A stretch of DNA of 64,000 nt from NCBI GenBank assembly GCA_937951345.1, contig CALFCF010000068.1:22850-86849 (forward strand), given 5' to 3'. Positions 9,019 to 17,970 of this stretch are shown in pieces (within the stretch, counting starts at the first letter, position 1; every line of letters starts with the position of its first letter). The DNA comes from an uncultured Granulosicoccaceae bacterium. GTDB taxonomy: Bacteria; Pseudomonadota; Gammaproteobacteria; Granulosicoccales; Granulosicoccaceae. The position numbers and the translations under genes are program-made. The notes beneath the pieces are model-generated. The model worked only from the letters and a program-made list of their open reading frames with translations. It made no database searches and was not told where the DNA came from.

Positions 9019-9501
9019 ATGTCACGAAGCTATTTTTGCGGGATCCTATTTCTATTACTTTCCGCCACCAGCTCGGTGCAAGCCAATGGGTTCGTTAATC
9101 GTATCGGCGCCGGGATTCAGTATGGTGGTGTGGCGGGCTGGCAAGGCTCTTATCAATTCGGGGCAAATGCTGCCAGATTCAGCCTCGGATTTGCCGGCAT
9201 TGCAGTGGGTTACGAACGTTTCTTCGGTTCAAACAGCTCTATCGTAATTCAATCTTTTGGCAATCAATTCCTGGTTGGGGCCATTGGACTAAGTTACAAC
9301 TATCATTTTAATTCTTATAAGAAAGCCGGTTGGGTTGTTGGACTGGATCTTTACTCCGGTTTTGAAACAGATGAATTGACGCTTGAGGTTTTAAGTGCTT
9401 TGTTTACAGCAGGATTTTCATCTAACCCGACCGAAGAATTCGAAGAAATTGACCCCGACAGAAGCTCGGGTGTATTTATATCGATTGGCTACCAGTTCTA
9501 G
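9019..9501 (+). CDS. Small secreted protein, probable outer-membrane beta-barrel
   Basis: The protein has a clear signal peptide (MSRSYFCGILFLLLSATSSVQA, cleavage after QA). About 135 mature residues follow, with alternating glycine- and aromatic-rich strands such as RIGAGIQYGG and AIGLSYNYHFNS. It ends in GYQF; a terminal phenylalanine is typical of outer-membrane barrels recognised by BamA. No family was recognised and no function is assigned. It is monocistronic and converges on the anti-sigma gene. Confidence 0.75.
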   Translation: MSRSYFCGILFLLLSATSSVQANGFVNRIGAGIQYGGVAGWQGSYQFGANAARFSLGFAGIAVGYERFFGSNSSIVIQSFGNQFLVGAIGLSYNYHFNSYKKAGWVVGLDLYSGFETDELTLEVLSALFTAGFSSNPTEEFEEIDPDRSSGVFISIGYQF

Positions 9502-9682
9502 CGGAGCCAAGGAATCACGCTATCGCGCTATTAAACTACGGGCTGGTGCTGCGGACTAATAGAAACGTTCAGAATCAATCCTGAAAGCGCATCACATATC
9601 GAGGGTCACTAACACAGAGAAGTTCGTGTACACACTGCAACAGCAGTGCATTCTCACGCCATAAGTTGCTGTCAGGCACTCT

Positions 9683-10588
9683 TTAGACCTTAGAAGCAGA
9701 GTCGAACGACTTTTCGACTAATCGTTTGAGCTCTTTTAGTTTGGTATGTGGCAGTTTTGCCATTACCGCAATCTCAAGCTGATCATGTTGCCAATGTATG
9801 AAATTCAGCTCTCCGAATTCCCCGGTTTGGTTGCTGACAGCTGCGGCGTCATCAGAAGACCCTTTACGTATAGGTGTGATACAAACTGCAACCGGCTGTT
9901 CCTCTCCCGGTGCCAGATAAGCTAGCTGAATTACCGGAATCGCATTGGACTGGAGGATCTGTCCACGACGGAATTCAACGCCTTCTGCATCAAGATTCGG
10001 GATGACCATGTCTGCGTCAAGTGCGTGTTGCCATCGCTCTAAATCAGCAGCCAATACCTCGTCTGCAGCTTTTTTTACATGGGACAACGTATCCAGGGAA
10101 TACATTTCCTGGTAGTTGGCCATCTGCAACAACCAGCTCTTCACGGGTCGCAGCTGATATGTCGAACCAGCCACTAAATCATCAGGTTTATTGAATTGTC
10201 CATCAACAATATATCGATACCCCAAAATGCCGGAGAGCAAACCCAACAGCAAGCACGCAGCTGCGGCATATAAAGGTGCTCTATTTTTTTTGTATGATCC
10301 TGTGTCTGCAACGCCAATAGAACCTACTACGTTGTTCGTTGATTGGGTTTTAACAGACTGATTAGACAAAAAAGCATCTGGCGATTTATCTTCCAGCAAC
10401 GAGATGTCATCAGCAAAGATATCGCTCAGACTTTGTTTTAACGCAATGATCGATTCTTTTTTAGCTTGAAGTTCGTTGCTTTCGGATATCAGATTAGCAA
10501 CGCGCTGCATTTCTGATTCAGGCAATTCGCCATCAACAAATGCATGAATTAGTTCGTCATTCATAGTTTCAGCTGCTGGTCTGTTCAT
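9683..10588 (-). CDS. Anti-sigma factor (transmembrane, RsiW-like)
   Basis: The protein starts with an anti-sigma zinc-finger-like segment, MNDELIHAFVDGELPESEMQRV, although the usual HxxxCxxC motif is missing. A single membrane helix follows at about residues 105-125 (APLYAAAACLLLGLLSGILGYRY). The C-terminal part of about 175 residues would be periplasmic and presumably senses a signal. It overlaps the ECF sigma gene by four bases, so the two are co-translated; this pairing supports the assignment. It would hold the sigma factor at the membrane until stress releases it. Confidence 0.85.
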   Translation of the reverse strand: MNRPAAETMNDELIHAFVDGELPESEMQRVANLISESNELQAKKESIIALKQSLSDIFADDISLLEDKSPDAFLSNQSVKTQSTNNVVGSIGVADTGSYKKNRAPLYAAAACLLLGLLSGILGYRYIVDGQFNKPDDLVAGSTYQLRPVKSWLLQMANYQEMYSLDTLSHVKKAADEVLAADLERWQHALDADMVIPNLDAEGVEFRRGQILQSNAIPVIQLAYLAPGEEQPVAVCITPIRKGSSDDAAAVSNQTGEFGELNFIHWQHDQLEIAVMAKLPHTKLKELKRLVEKSFDSASKV

Positions 10589-11097
10589 TGCGTGGTCCCG
10601 ATACCCATCTGGCTTTTGTTGAACGTGACGAGCAGTTGATTGCGTGCTCGGGACAGACGACTCATTACAGTTCCTTGCGGTAGTTCAAGCATGTCTGCTG
10701 TCTCCTGATAGGTCATTCCATACACATCAACAAGGAGCACAACGGAACGGTAATGTTCCGGCAATGCTTGTACCGCTTCGCGTAACTGACCCACTTCGTA
10801 TTGTCGCTCTGGAGGTTTTTGGTCTACTAGTTGATCCACATTTTCCAGGCCGTTCCCTCGACGAACACTACGTGACCTGATCTCATTCTTCCAAATCGAA
10901 CGAAGTATAGCAACCGCCCAACTCTCAACTTTAGCAACATCTGTGCACTGATGCTGCCTTGCTATTGCTCGCTCTATGGTGGATTGCACAAGATCATCGC
11001 TATCAGGAGCGGAAGCTGTCAAAGCATAGGCCAGCTTTTTCAGACGTGGCACCGCACCAACAAGACGATTCTCAAAGCTTATGTGTAAACCGGACAT
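10585..11097 (-). CDS. ECF-family RNA polymerase sigma factor
   Basis: This 170-residue protein has the two ECF sigma domains. Region 2 includes LAYALTASAPDSDDLVQSTIERAI and region 4 includes EALPEHYRSV-type ALPEHYRSVVLLVDVYGMTYQETADM followed by QGTVMSRLSRAR. It would direct RNA polymerase to stress-type promoters and is controlled by the membrane anti-sigma factor encoded directly downstream with a four-base overlap. Target genes are not identifiable here, though the neighbouring genes are candidates. Confidence 0.95.
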   Translation of the reverse strand: MSGLHISFENRLVGAVPRLKKLAYALTASAPDSDDLVQSTIERAIARQHQCTDVAKVESWAVAILRSIWKNEIRSRSVRRGNGLENVDQLVDQKPPERQYEVGQLREAVQALPEHYRSVVLLVDVYGMTYQETADMLELPQGTVMSRLSRARNQLLVTFNKSQMGIGTTQ

Positions 11098-11120
11098 AGC
11101 GCCATACGAACTTTAAATGT

Positions 11121-11279
11121 CTAGAGGCCATCTCAAAATCGATCGGGGACGCCGAGTCCTGCACACTGATCCTGCGTTGTGTGCCGTTCTGCGCTGCTCA
11201 TTTACTGCGTGTATCTGAGCTGTTCGGTCGCCACACGCCTTGTTTGAGCGCGCAATCTCAGTTTTGAGATGGGTTCTAG
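11121..11279. mobile_element. Small IS5-like MITE with CTAG target duplication
   Basis: Inverted repeats AGGCCATCTCAAAA (11125-11138) and TTTTGAGATGGGTT (11262-11275, the complement of AACCCATCTCAAAA) bound a 151-bp unit. Each end is flanked by CTAG (11121-11124 and 11276-11279), a perfect 4-bp duplication of the YTAR type made by many IS5-family transposases. There is no transposase gene, so it is non-autonomous. It lies 24 bp upstream of the ECF sigma start codon and may affect its promoter. Confidence 0.75.
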
Positions 11280-11495
11280 TATCCAAAAGACTAAAAAAAG
11301 AGCCAAACCTGAGTAAAAGCAAAACTTGAGCAAACCCAAATATATGTTACGTGATTGCAGCTTGAGCAGATGCTCCATCGGGTTTTCGTTAACTTCATCA
11401 CTCAACGTGCCGATGGGCACGAACACCGTTAACTCGACGTTTAAGAGACGATAACAAAATTTTTGAAATATTTTGAAATAAAAAGGATCCGCCAA
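11202..11495 (-). CDS. Uncertain small membrane protein, 3' end replaced by the MITE
   Basis: This reading frame could encode 97 residues with one hydrophobic helix (IYLGLLKFCFYSGLALFLVFWI). Its last 25 or so residues are read from inside the MITE, so any original gene has been truncated by the insertion. An internal ATG before HLLKLQSRN is another possible start. There is no homology I recognise and no strong ribosome site, so it may not be a gene at all. Confidence 0.25.
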   Translation of the reverse strand: MADPFYFKIFQKFCYRLLNVELTVFVPIGTLSDEVNENPMEHLLKLQSRNIYLGLLKFCFYSGLALFLVFWILEPISKLRLRAQTRRVATEQLRYTQ

Positions 11496-11658
11496 GTGTC
11501 TATTACGTGCGGAGATAAAATTTATCAGCTAAGCCTATGTGAGCCGTGAAAAAAACCGGAAAAACTGTGTCGTAAGCCATCACGCCACAAGCGCATCGAT
11601 TTTTAACGATTAATAAATTCTACATGCATTCTACAAACTACATACAGGAGTTATAAAC

Positions 11659-12096
11659 ATGACGAATTCAGCAATACTCATCAGGGTTTTCGCAATTTGT
11701 ATTGTATTAATACTACTTCGAGGCCTTGCTAACGCACAAGATCTGTCAACACCTAGTGCAGATGGTTCCAGCGTTTATATCGTTTCACCAAAAGACGGGG
11801 AAACTGTTGGCAAGACCTTCACTGTCATATTTGGCCTGAAAGGGATGGGTGTAGCCCCTGCAGGTGTCGAGAAAGAGCACACTGGCCATCATCACCTGTT
11901 GGTCGATGCAGACGCGTTGCCGGCCCCTGGATTGCCGATGGGTGCAGATGTCATGCATTTCGGAAAAGGCCAGACTGAAACAAGTATTACATTGGAACCG
12001 GGAAAGCACACACTACAACTTGTGCTGGGGAATCATCTCCATGTACCGCACAACCCGCCTGTCACATCAGAGGTTGTAACCATCACTGTGGAATAA
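11659..12096 (+). CDS. DUF4399 domain periplasmic protein
   Basis: A signal peptide (ending LANAQ) precedes one DUF4399 domain, recognised from VYIVSPKDGETVGKTFTVIFGLKGMGVAPAG, the histidine cluster EKEHTGHHHLLVD, and LQLVLGNHLHVPHNPPV. The conserved histidines suggest metal or ligand binding, but no function is established. AGGAG lies eight bases before the ATG. It stands alone, divergent from the sigma/anti-sigma operon. Confidence 0.88.
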   Translation: MTNSAILIRVFAICIVLILLRGLANAQDLSTPSADGSSVYIVSPKDGETVGKTFTVIFGLKGMGVAPAGVEKEHTGHHHLLVDADALPAPGLPMGADVMHFGKGQTETSITLEPGKHTLQLVLGNHLHVPHNPPVTSEVVTITVE

Positions 12097-12289
12097 TAGT
12101 TACAGGTAAACAGAAGTTTTTATTTTCTGGCGCCCGTCCCGATTCTGTTGGATGAAGGGCGGGTGCGTGCAGTGTTAAACGCAGTGTCGAACGTAATTAC
12201 GATTCACAATAAAGAATTCGACACAATGCAAATTAAAACCGAACTCCTCGTGCGCATATTCGCGATGTTTGCGTAGGCCTTAAAAGGTT

Positions 12290-12715
12290 CTACTCCAGCG
12301 CACCTTCCGGACTTGTCTCCGGAAATACAGGCAAGTCAGTGTTTACTGCAAGCCAGGAGACAGAAGTTCGATGGAAAGCATGACGATCAGGGGTGATCAT
12401 CTCGATATTATCGAGCGTACCGGCATAAACAAATGCATGACCATTGCCATGCCATTGACCAACCCAGCAGATTGGCGTACCACATCCATCGCAAAACCCT
12501 CGCTTTACACCATTAGACGACTCGAAGTATTTGGGTTCAGTAGCAGTAAATTCTAATTGTTCACTACTACCCATCACCGCGACTGTAACAGGTGCACCAG
12601 TAATGCTTCGGCAGGTTTCGCAGTGACAGAAGGCCACTTTGCCAGGTTTACCGTTAAACCGAAAAGTTACACGTCGACAGAAACAGCCTCCTGTTAATAC
12701 AGATTCAGTATTCAT
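12290..12715 (-). CDS. GFA (glutathione-dependent formaldehyde-activating) family protein
   Basis: The zinc cysteines of the CENP-V/GFA fold are all visible: GGCFCRR, CHCETCR and FCDGCGTPI. They are followed by HAFVYAGTLDN and HAFHRTSVSW. Members bind zinc and are often annotated as glutathione-dependent formaldehyde-activating, although most have unproven activities. I chose ATG at 12715 because the upstream regulator stops one base before it. A start 63 bp further upstream would overlap that gene. The two genes form a likely operon. Confidence 0.88.
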   Translation of the reverse strand: MNTESVLTGGCFCRRVTFRFNGKPGKVAFCHCETCRSITGAPVTVAVMGSSEQLEFTATEPKYFESSNGVKRGFCDGCGTPICWVGQWHGNGHAFVYAGTLDNIEMITPDRHAFHRTSVSWLAVNTDLPVFPETSPEGALE

Positions 12716-12716
12716 A

Positions 12717-14309
12717 TTACTTCTGATTGTCGTCAACTGGAATCCCGGCGCGTCTAAGTCCTTCAACGATTTGGTCAAAGTGTTCAGGAATCCGAAAAGG
12801 CAAAATTGATTTTTTATGCGCTATCGAGTACTCAGGGTTAATAACTTTAACGCGCTCCCACTGCTCTTTTGCAGTGTTAGAGTGACCAAGGTAACCGTAA
12901 GTCGCTGCCAGCAGCACCCGACTGGTATCGCTCTCCGGTTTTCTTAATATCCGCTGCAGAAGAAGCGATTCAGCTTTTTCAAACTCACCGAGATGAAAGT
13001 AGGCTTGGGCCTGTATATGTTGGTAGGCATCACGAAAGTGAGGATCCAGTAACATCGCATTTTGTAGAGGCTGGAGTGCCTTAAAAGGCACACCGTCATA
13101 TAGGTGTATCATTCCCTTCACAGCATGAGCCTCAGCAAAATCAGGGTCGAGCCTAAGCGCTTCATCGGCAGACTGCAGTGCAGATTGGTGATCTCTCAAC
13201 CAGAGTATGCTGGCAGCTTGTGCGAAATACCCGTGCGGATTTTTCTTATCAAGATCAATAGCTGTCTGCGCATTTTTAAGAGCGTCTCGCAGTTGTTCAG
13301 TATGAAAGTCTGACCAGCGATTGATATAGCAAACTGCCATACTACGGCTTAAATAGGAGTACGCGGATGAAAATTTTGAATCATACTCTATCGCTAAACG
13401 GAACTGCTCTCGAGCAGCAACGTTACTTTGTTGTGTATCCTGACGGTCAAGCTCTCTGCCTTTAAGAAAGTGACTGTACGCAGTCTCATTTTGTGTGCCT
13501 CGATTCGCACCAACTGCCGTTTTCTGTTGTGTAAGTCCAAGTGATGTCAACACCGAACCAACAACCGATGAAACTGCCAGATTCAGGGCGACAGGCGTGA
13601 TTGCTTTATCAATTTTATAGCGCTCAGCCCAAACCACCTTAGACTGATCACATGTGTTGAGTGCGACACGCACATCAAATCCTTGCCCATCATCAACTAT
13701 CAACCCATCGATCACAAAGTCCACTGCAAGTTCACTTGCTATTTGCTTGAAATCCGGTTCATCTCGATAGTGAAACGCCGAGTTGCGTGAAATAACGCTA
13801 CAACCAACCTGTCGGCTTAATGCGATAAGAATATCTTCGGATAGTACCTCTCCTGCAAATCTTGCAGTATCGAGACTACCATTAGCCTGTTTACCAGGAC
13901 GCAGGGGCAGTACAACGATAGCAGGCCGGGTTAGTCGCCGAGCAGTGCTGGACTCAGCGTCGACCGCGGCTAATGACTTTCTGGACTCCGATGGTGCATT
14001 AGTGATTTCCGCGATCAAACGGTAGCCAGTGCGGGGGATAGTTTCAACAAACTTTGGATTTCGGGCGTCATCACGCAGTGCTTTGCGTATTTTAATGACC
14101 GAATTACTTAAGGCATCGTAGCCGACAACCTGCCCAGCCCAGCAGACTGCTTCAAGCTCCTCACGCGAGACGGTAGTACCTGCGTTGGCTGCCAGGTGAC
14201 ACAAAACTGCCATCGCTTTCGGTTCAAGACGAACGTTGTAATCGCCTTTTGTAAGTCGATTAGCATCCTGTTGCACCACCCAGTCACCGATCATCCAATG
14301 CATTGTCAT
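12717..14309 (-). CDS. Winged-helix (OmpR/CadC-type) transcriptional regulator with TPR repeats
   Basis: Residues 1-105 form an OmpR/PhoB-type winged helix (LEPKAMAVLCHLAANAGTTVSREEL, then KIRKALRDDARNPKFVETIPRTGYRLIAEI). A middle region (about 130-260) resembles the TolB-like module of adenylate-cyclase-associated regulators, with IVVLPL...SEDILIALSRQVGCSVISRNS. The C-terminal 270 residues contain TPR units such as AYSHFLKGRELD, NPHGYFAQAASILW and FAEAHAVKGMIHLYDG. There is no membrane helix, so it is cytoplasmic, unlike CadC. It probably regulates the downstream GFA gene and the divergent cupin gene; that is inferred from position. Confidence 0.9.
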   Translation of the reverse strand: MTMHWMIGDWVVQQDANRLTKGDYNVRLEPKAMAVLCHLAANAGTTVSREELEAVCWAGQVVGYDALSNSVIKIRKALRDDARNPKFVETIPRTGYRLIAEITNAPSESRKSLAAVDAESSTARRLTRPAIVVLPLRPGKQANGSLDTARFAGEVLSEDILIALSRQVGCSVISRNSAFHYRDEPDFKQIASELAVDFVIDGLIVDDGQGFDVRVALNTCDQSKVVWAERYKIDKAITPVALNLAVSSVVGSVLTSLGLTQQKTAVGANRGTQNETAYSHFLKGRELDRQDTQQSNVAAREQFRLAIEYDSKFSSAYSYLSRSMAVCYINRWSDFHTEQLRDALKNAQTAIDLDKKNPHGYFAQAASILWLRDHQSALQSADEALRLDPDFAEAHAVKGMIHLYDGVPFKALQPLQNAMLLDPHFRDAYQHIQAQAYFHLGEFEKAESLLLQRILRKPESDTSRVLLAATYGYLGHSNTAKEQWERVKVINPEYSIAHKKSILPFRIPEHFDQIVEGLRRAGIPVDDNQK

Positions 14310-14460
14310 GAATACAGGATCCAGGATAGGTCAGAAAAACAGGCGCAAAATGGTCGAAAAACCGTCGCTCTTCGGTGATAACTCGAGTTTATCACAGCGA
14401 TATGCTTGATTCGATCATATGCAAAACGTCAGAACTTAATACAAAAACGGACAGATACTT

Positions 14461-14892
14461 ATGAACTTCAACTACCAAAAATCACTCACTATATTCGCAT
14501 TTTTAGGCGGCATAATTGTCGGTACTCAAACTGTCGCTATGACAAAACGCGATGCTCCAGACGCTCATCAGGGAATCAGTGCAGCAAGTCTGGGGGTTGT
14601 CGACGCCGAGTCCATGAAAAACACTTTGGGTCTTGAGGGGTACAAACTTCAGCTACGCGAAATCGGATTGGCACCGGGTGGAAGAATTGCAAAACACAGC
14701 CACAGCAATCGCCCAGGTCTTGTCTGGATGCTGGAGGGGAGCTGGACGGAAGGGCGCGAAAACGGAGAAGTTATGATATCTGCCGGCACTGAGCAGAGCT
14801 ATCTGGTCGAGGATGAAAACACGACTCATTGGTTTTTTAACGATACTGACAAAGCAGCCCGAGCAATAGTTTGCGATATTGTCCCCGAATAA
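14461..14892 (+). CDS. Secreted cupin-domain protein
   Basis: An N-terminal hydrophobic segment (LTIFAFLGGIIVGTQTVAM) looks like a signal peptide or anchor. A single cupin domain follows, with RIAKHSHSNRPGLVWMLEGSWTE as the first motif and EQSYLVEDENTTHWFFN as the second. Histidines HSHS and H in TTHWF could bind a metal. The enzymatic role is unknown. It is divergent from the wHTH-TPR regulator, with about 150 bp between them. Confidence 0.82.
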   Translation: MNFNYQKSLTIFAFLGGIIVGTQTVAMTKRDAPDAHQGISAASLGVVDAESMKNTLGLEGYKLQLREIGLAPGGRIAKHSHSNRPGLVWMLEGSWTEGRENGEVMISAGTEQSYLVEDENTTHWFFNDTDKAARAIVCDIVPE

Positions 14893-15007
14893 TCGTCAAG
14901 TCATCGAGTTGTTTTATGCACCGGCGAGTAATTAAATTTATTCAAACGGAACCTCATGACAAATTCAGCTGAAAACAAACCGTACAAACAAGACTGTAAG
15001 TACAGAT

Positions 15008-15637
15008 TTACACACTTGTGGGAAACGCATACTCAGGCTTGTATGCTTTAAAGCTATCAAGATATTGCGAATTGGCTTGGCGTTGCCATTCAGTTTCAGG
15101 CAATACCATAGATACACATTTATAACGCTGCCGGTATTTAGCAGTCTGTTCATTGTCTTCAAATACCAAAGCAACAAGACCCGCAACCTTACCGTGCTGG
15201 CGCTCAATCAGCTGTATAGCGCCTTCCATTGTGCCACCGGTTTCAACCCATTGATCAACCAGCAACACACGCGTATCCGGCGCGAAAGCCGGTTTACGCA
15301 CCTCCATAGACTGCGTACGCCGTGAATAATTGGTAAAGGGCACACCATCTGTCTCGACACACAGTTTGCCGGCTTTACGTATAGGTAGAAAACCGCACCC
15401 CATACGCGTTGCGATACCGGCACCAAGAACAAACCCCATCGCATCGAGACCACCGACAACATCAATGTCGTCCGGGTTAAGATCAGCACATAAGTCATCC
15501 AACAGATCGTGGAACGCTTTAGGGTTGATATAGATCGAAGTTGGATCAAGCCAGGCAAACTTCTCGCCCTTGGTATTCGGCGCCATCAATGAAAAATACC
15601 AACGTGCATCGCGCGGGCCTTTGTCTTGCGGCTTCAT
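15008..15637 (-). CDS. Purine/pyrimidine phosphoribosyltransferase-like protein
   Basis: The type I PRTase fold is shown by the PRPP motif VLLVDQWVETGGTMEGAI near residues 123-140 and by DVVGGLDAMGFVLGAGIATRMG earlier. Adenine phosphoribosyltransferase-like members share these, but the substrate is not certain. ATG at 15637 overlaps the stop of the BtpA-family gene (ATGA), so the two are co-translated. The partner is a TIM-barrel protein and a divergent ABC importer lies next to them. This suggests salvage of an imported base or a ribosylated compound (inference). Confidence 0.85.
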   Translation of the reverse strand: MKPQDKGPRDARWYFSLMAPNTKGEKFAWLDPTSIYINPKAFHDLLDDLCADLNPDDIDVVGGLDAMGFVLGAGIATRMGCGFLPIRKAGKLCVETDGVPFTNYSRRTQSMEVRKPAFAPDTRVLLVDQWVETGGTMEGAIQLIERQHGKVAGLVALVFEDNEQTAKYRQRYKCVSMVLPETEWQRQANSQYLDSFKAYKPEYAFPTSV

Positions 15638-16386
15638 GATTCTGCTCCTGAACAAGTGGTGCGAACAATGGACAATACTGCCTGCAAACGCATCGGGTCG
15701 ATATTGTAGAAGTCACCGGGGTAATTTATACCGGTAGCGATCAGAATTGCATCGAGATCCGCCGCATACAACGAGACATTTTGCGGGTTCACACCCGAAG
15801 CAACCGCCAATGGATGCGCTTTGCACGCTTGCCTGAAAACGTTAATTTTATCAAGATCAGCCGCCTCTCCAGTTGCAACACCGGATGTTGTCACAACATC
15901 CATATACTTGCAGGCAGTAGCCGCGCTGATTGCAAAGTTTTCACTTGCTACTTCACGCTGTTTTTTGAAAGCAACGCCACCGAAGTACATGCCACTCCAG
16001 CACCCATTTGCCTTGATACTATCAATATCAAGCGCCTCTCGCTGGTTATCCACATGCTCATCAATGCGGGCGTCATCCGCCCAATAAGCATCAACCAGTG
16101 TGCCCTGCTCCTGCAATTGACTTAACACCGGGAATGCCTCCTTGCCGGTAATCGCAAGAAAGTTCACGCCGAGCCACAAGGCCGGGAATCGCTTTCGAAT
16201 CGAAACGATAACCGGTAGCAAGCGCGCGTACTCAAAATCATGATTGATCAGAAAGACACCCTGCGCCCCACAGCGGATAGCAGTAATGACATTGCGCTCA
16301 GCTTGTGCGTAATCCAGTGTATGAATAACCGGCAGAATCGCAGGGCCAGACGATTTGAAAGTTTTCCGAAATGCGTTGCGATCCAT
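15634..16386 (-). CDS. BtpA/SgcQ family TIM-barrel protein
   Basis: This 250-residue protein has the family pattern: PAILPVIHTLDYAQAERNV at the start, LGVNFLAITGKEAFPVL, DDARIDEH, TSGVATGEAADLDKI, and LAVASGVNPQNVSLYA near the end. BtpA was first linked to photosystem I stability in cyanobacteria; in heterotrophs these proteins are thought to be sugar- or nucleoside-phosphate TIM-barrel enzymes. It is the first gene of a two-gene operon with the phosphoribosyltransferase and is divergent from the ABC importer genes. Confidence 0.85.
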   Translation of the reverse strand: MDRNAFRKTFKSSGPAILPVIHTLDYAQAERNVITAIRCGAQGVFLINHDFEYARLLPVIVSIRKRFPALWLGVNFLAITGKEAFPVLSQLQEQGTLVDAYWADDARIDEHVDNQREALDIDSIKANGCWSGMYFGGVAFKKQREVASENFAISAATACKYMDVVTTSGVATGEAADLDKINVFRQACKAHPLAVASGVNPQNVSLYAADLDAILIATGINYPGDFYNIDPMRLQAVLSIVRTTCSGAES

Positions 16387-16598
16387 TGAATACTCGCGAC
16401 GAGATCACCGAATTGACCGGCACTCCCGGTGGATATAAACGGGTGCCCGAATGATACAGAAAGCTGCTGTCAATGGTAGGATAAGGAACGTGCAAGCAAC
16501 CCGTCGTGGCTCACCGATTGTCGATTTTATGGCGCGCCCCGAAGCACTCGAAACTGGAAATTGGCGAACGAATCCACCGTTATCTGAATGGAGAAAGC

Positions 16599-17747
16599 AT
16601 GAATAAAACTGATAAGTCAGATAGTTATAACAACAATCGACGAAAGATTCTTAAGGCTGGTGCCGCTGCAGGTGCCGCTGTCTTCGCACCCTACATACGC
16701 ACCGCAAAAGCTGCACCGGTCGAAATCAACATATTGTCATGGTACGGACTCGGTGAGCCGGACATGGTGGCTGAGTTTGAAGAGGCGAACAACGTCAAGT
16801 TCAAACCCAAGTACTATGCCGGTGGCGACAATATGCTGGCAGCGCTCGCGCAATCGCCGCCCGGGACTTTCGATTTGATCCACACCGATGCTGAGTACGC
16901 CCGTATTCTGATTGAACGTGGCGATCTGGTCGACGCGCTCGATCCGGCTGATTATCCGTTCGACGATATGCTGCACGAAGACTTTACGAAGTTTCCCGGG
17001 CACTGGAAGGACGGTAAATTGTATTCGGTGATTTGCCGCTACGGACACCTGGGCGTTTCGTATAACACCGATGCGCTCACGCAAGCAGAAGCGATGTCTT
17101 ACAACGCATTCTGGAGTCCCAAGCTTGCTGGCAAAGTCGGCCATTTCGACTGGCATTTGCCGAATCTTGGTGAAATCAGTCTGCTCAATGGCAACACCTC
17201 ACCCAGTCCTTTTGATATCGACAAGGCCGCATGGGACAAGGTAAAAGAGAAAACACTGAGTCTGAAGCCACAGGTCAAAGGTTACTTCGACTACGGAGGC
17301 ACCTTCGCTTCGCTTAAGAACGGCGAGATTCTCGCCTGTGCCGGCATTGGTGACTGGGTAACTGCCGTTGTCGCCAAAGACGGTGGCAAAGTCGCCTCTG
17401 TGGTACCTGATGAAGGTGGAATTCAGTGGACGGAATCGTACTCGATCGTTTCCAGTTCTAAGAAGAAAGATCTGGTTAACAAATACATCCAGTACTGCCT
17501 GTCACCAGAAGGTCAGGTGAAATCGGCCAACATGGCAGCCTACCCCGGCTTTGTCGTAACACAGGGTGGCGAAAATGCATTGATAAAAGCCACACCGGAT
17601 GAAGCCAAGCGCAGTGGTCAAATGCCGGGCCTTGCCAACAACCCGATCACACTGATCAACGAAGGTAAGATTCATTACCGCGATACGCCCAAGCAACAGA
17701 CGCTTGAGGACTGGAACGACTTCTGGTCGGAATACAAAAACGCCTGA
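16599..17747 (+). CDS. ABC transporter substrate-binding protein, spermidine/putrescine (PotD) type
   Basis: The start at 16599 is chosen because GGAGA lies just upstream and it begins a twin-arginine signal (NNNRRKILKAGAAAGAAVFAPYI...AKA). This implies export in folded form. The mature part follows the PotD/PotF plan: INILSWYGLGEPDMVAEFEEAN, a metal/ligand-binding middle region, and the C-terminal YIQYCLSPEGQ segment. PotD-type proteins bind polyamines, but distant members bind other cationic or organic solutes, so the ligand is open. It heads a four-gene importer operon and is followed by a strong stem-loop. Confidence 0.9.
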   Translation: MNKTDKSDSYNNNRRKILKAGAAAGAAVFAPYIRTAKAAPVEINILSWYGLGEPDMVAEFEEANNVKFKPKYYAGGDNMLAALAQSPPGTFDLIHTDAEYARILIERGDLVDALDPADYPFDDMLHEDFTKFPGHWKDGKLYSVICRYGHLGVSYNTDALTQAEAMSYNAFWSPKLAGKVGHFDWHLPNLGEISLLNGNTSPSPFDIDKAAWDKVKEKTLSLKPQVKGYFDYGGTFASLKNGEILACAGIGDWVTAVVAKDGGKVASVVPDEGGIQWTESYSIVSSSKKKDLVNKYIQYCLSPEGQVKSANMAAYPGFVVTQGGENALIKATPDEAKRSGQMPGLANNPITLINEGKIHYRDTPKQQTLEDWNDFWSEYKNA

Positions 17748-17770
17748 TAAGTATCAGCAGGTTTACTGTA

Positions 17771-17804
17771 CAGGCGGAGGCCCGGTTTTTCCGGCCTCTG
17801 CCTG
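17771..17804 (+). terminator. Stem-loop after the substrate-binding gene
   Basis: CAGGCGGAGGCCCGG and CCGGCCTCTGCCTG form a long GC-rich stem around a TTTTT loop, 23 bp after the stop codon. There is no U-run after it, so it is less a classic terminator than a 3'-protecting or partial attenuating structure. Such hairpins often keep the binding protein more abundant than its permeases. Confidence 0.65.
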
Positions 17805-17970
17805 CAGTCCCGCACGACTGATTCAACGCACATGCACTAACGCTGTAAGCAATGCCCGAAACACAATCTTTTATAGATTTATAGCACTTTGAATTTTAAC
17901 GATTACCTTTTAGCACAAGAACAAAACCACCTTTCCACCAATCGCTTACATTGCGTAACGCTCCATCCAC

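Larger units (their letters stand above)
11098..11658. other. 561-bp region upstream of the sigma factor gene
   Basis: The region holds a small MITE (11121-11279) close to the sigma factor start and an uncertain small membrane-protein reading frame (11202-11495, minus strand). The rest is AT-rich and probably carries promoters for both divergent genes. AGGAG at 11646-11650 serves the DUF4399 gene. Confidence 0.5.

Noticed and set aside
12130..12166. GC-rich hairpin after the DUF4399 gene
   Set aside because: A stem of about 10 pairs with G-U pairs can form, but no U-run follows on either strand, so it is not listed as a terminator.
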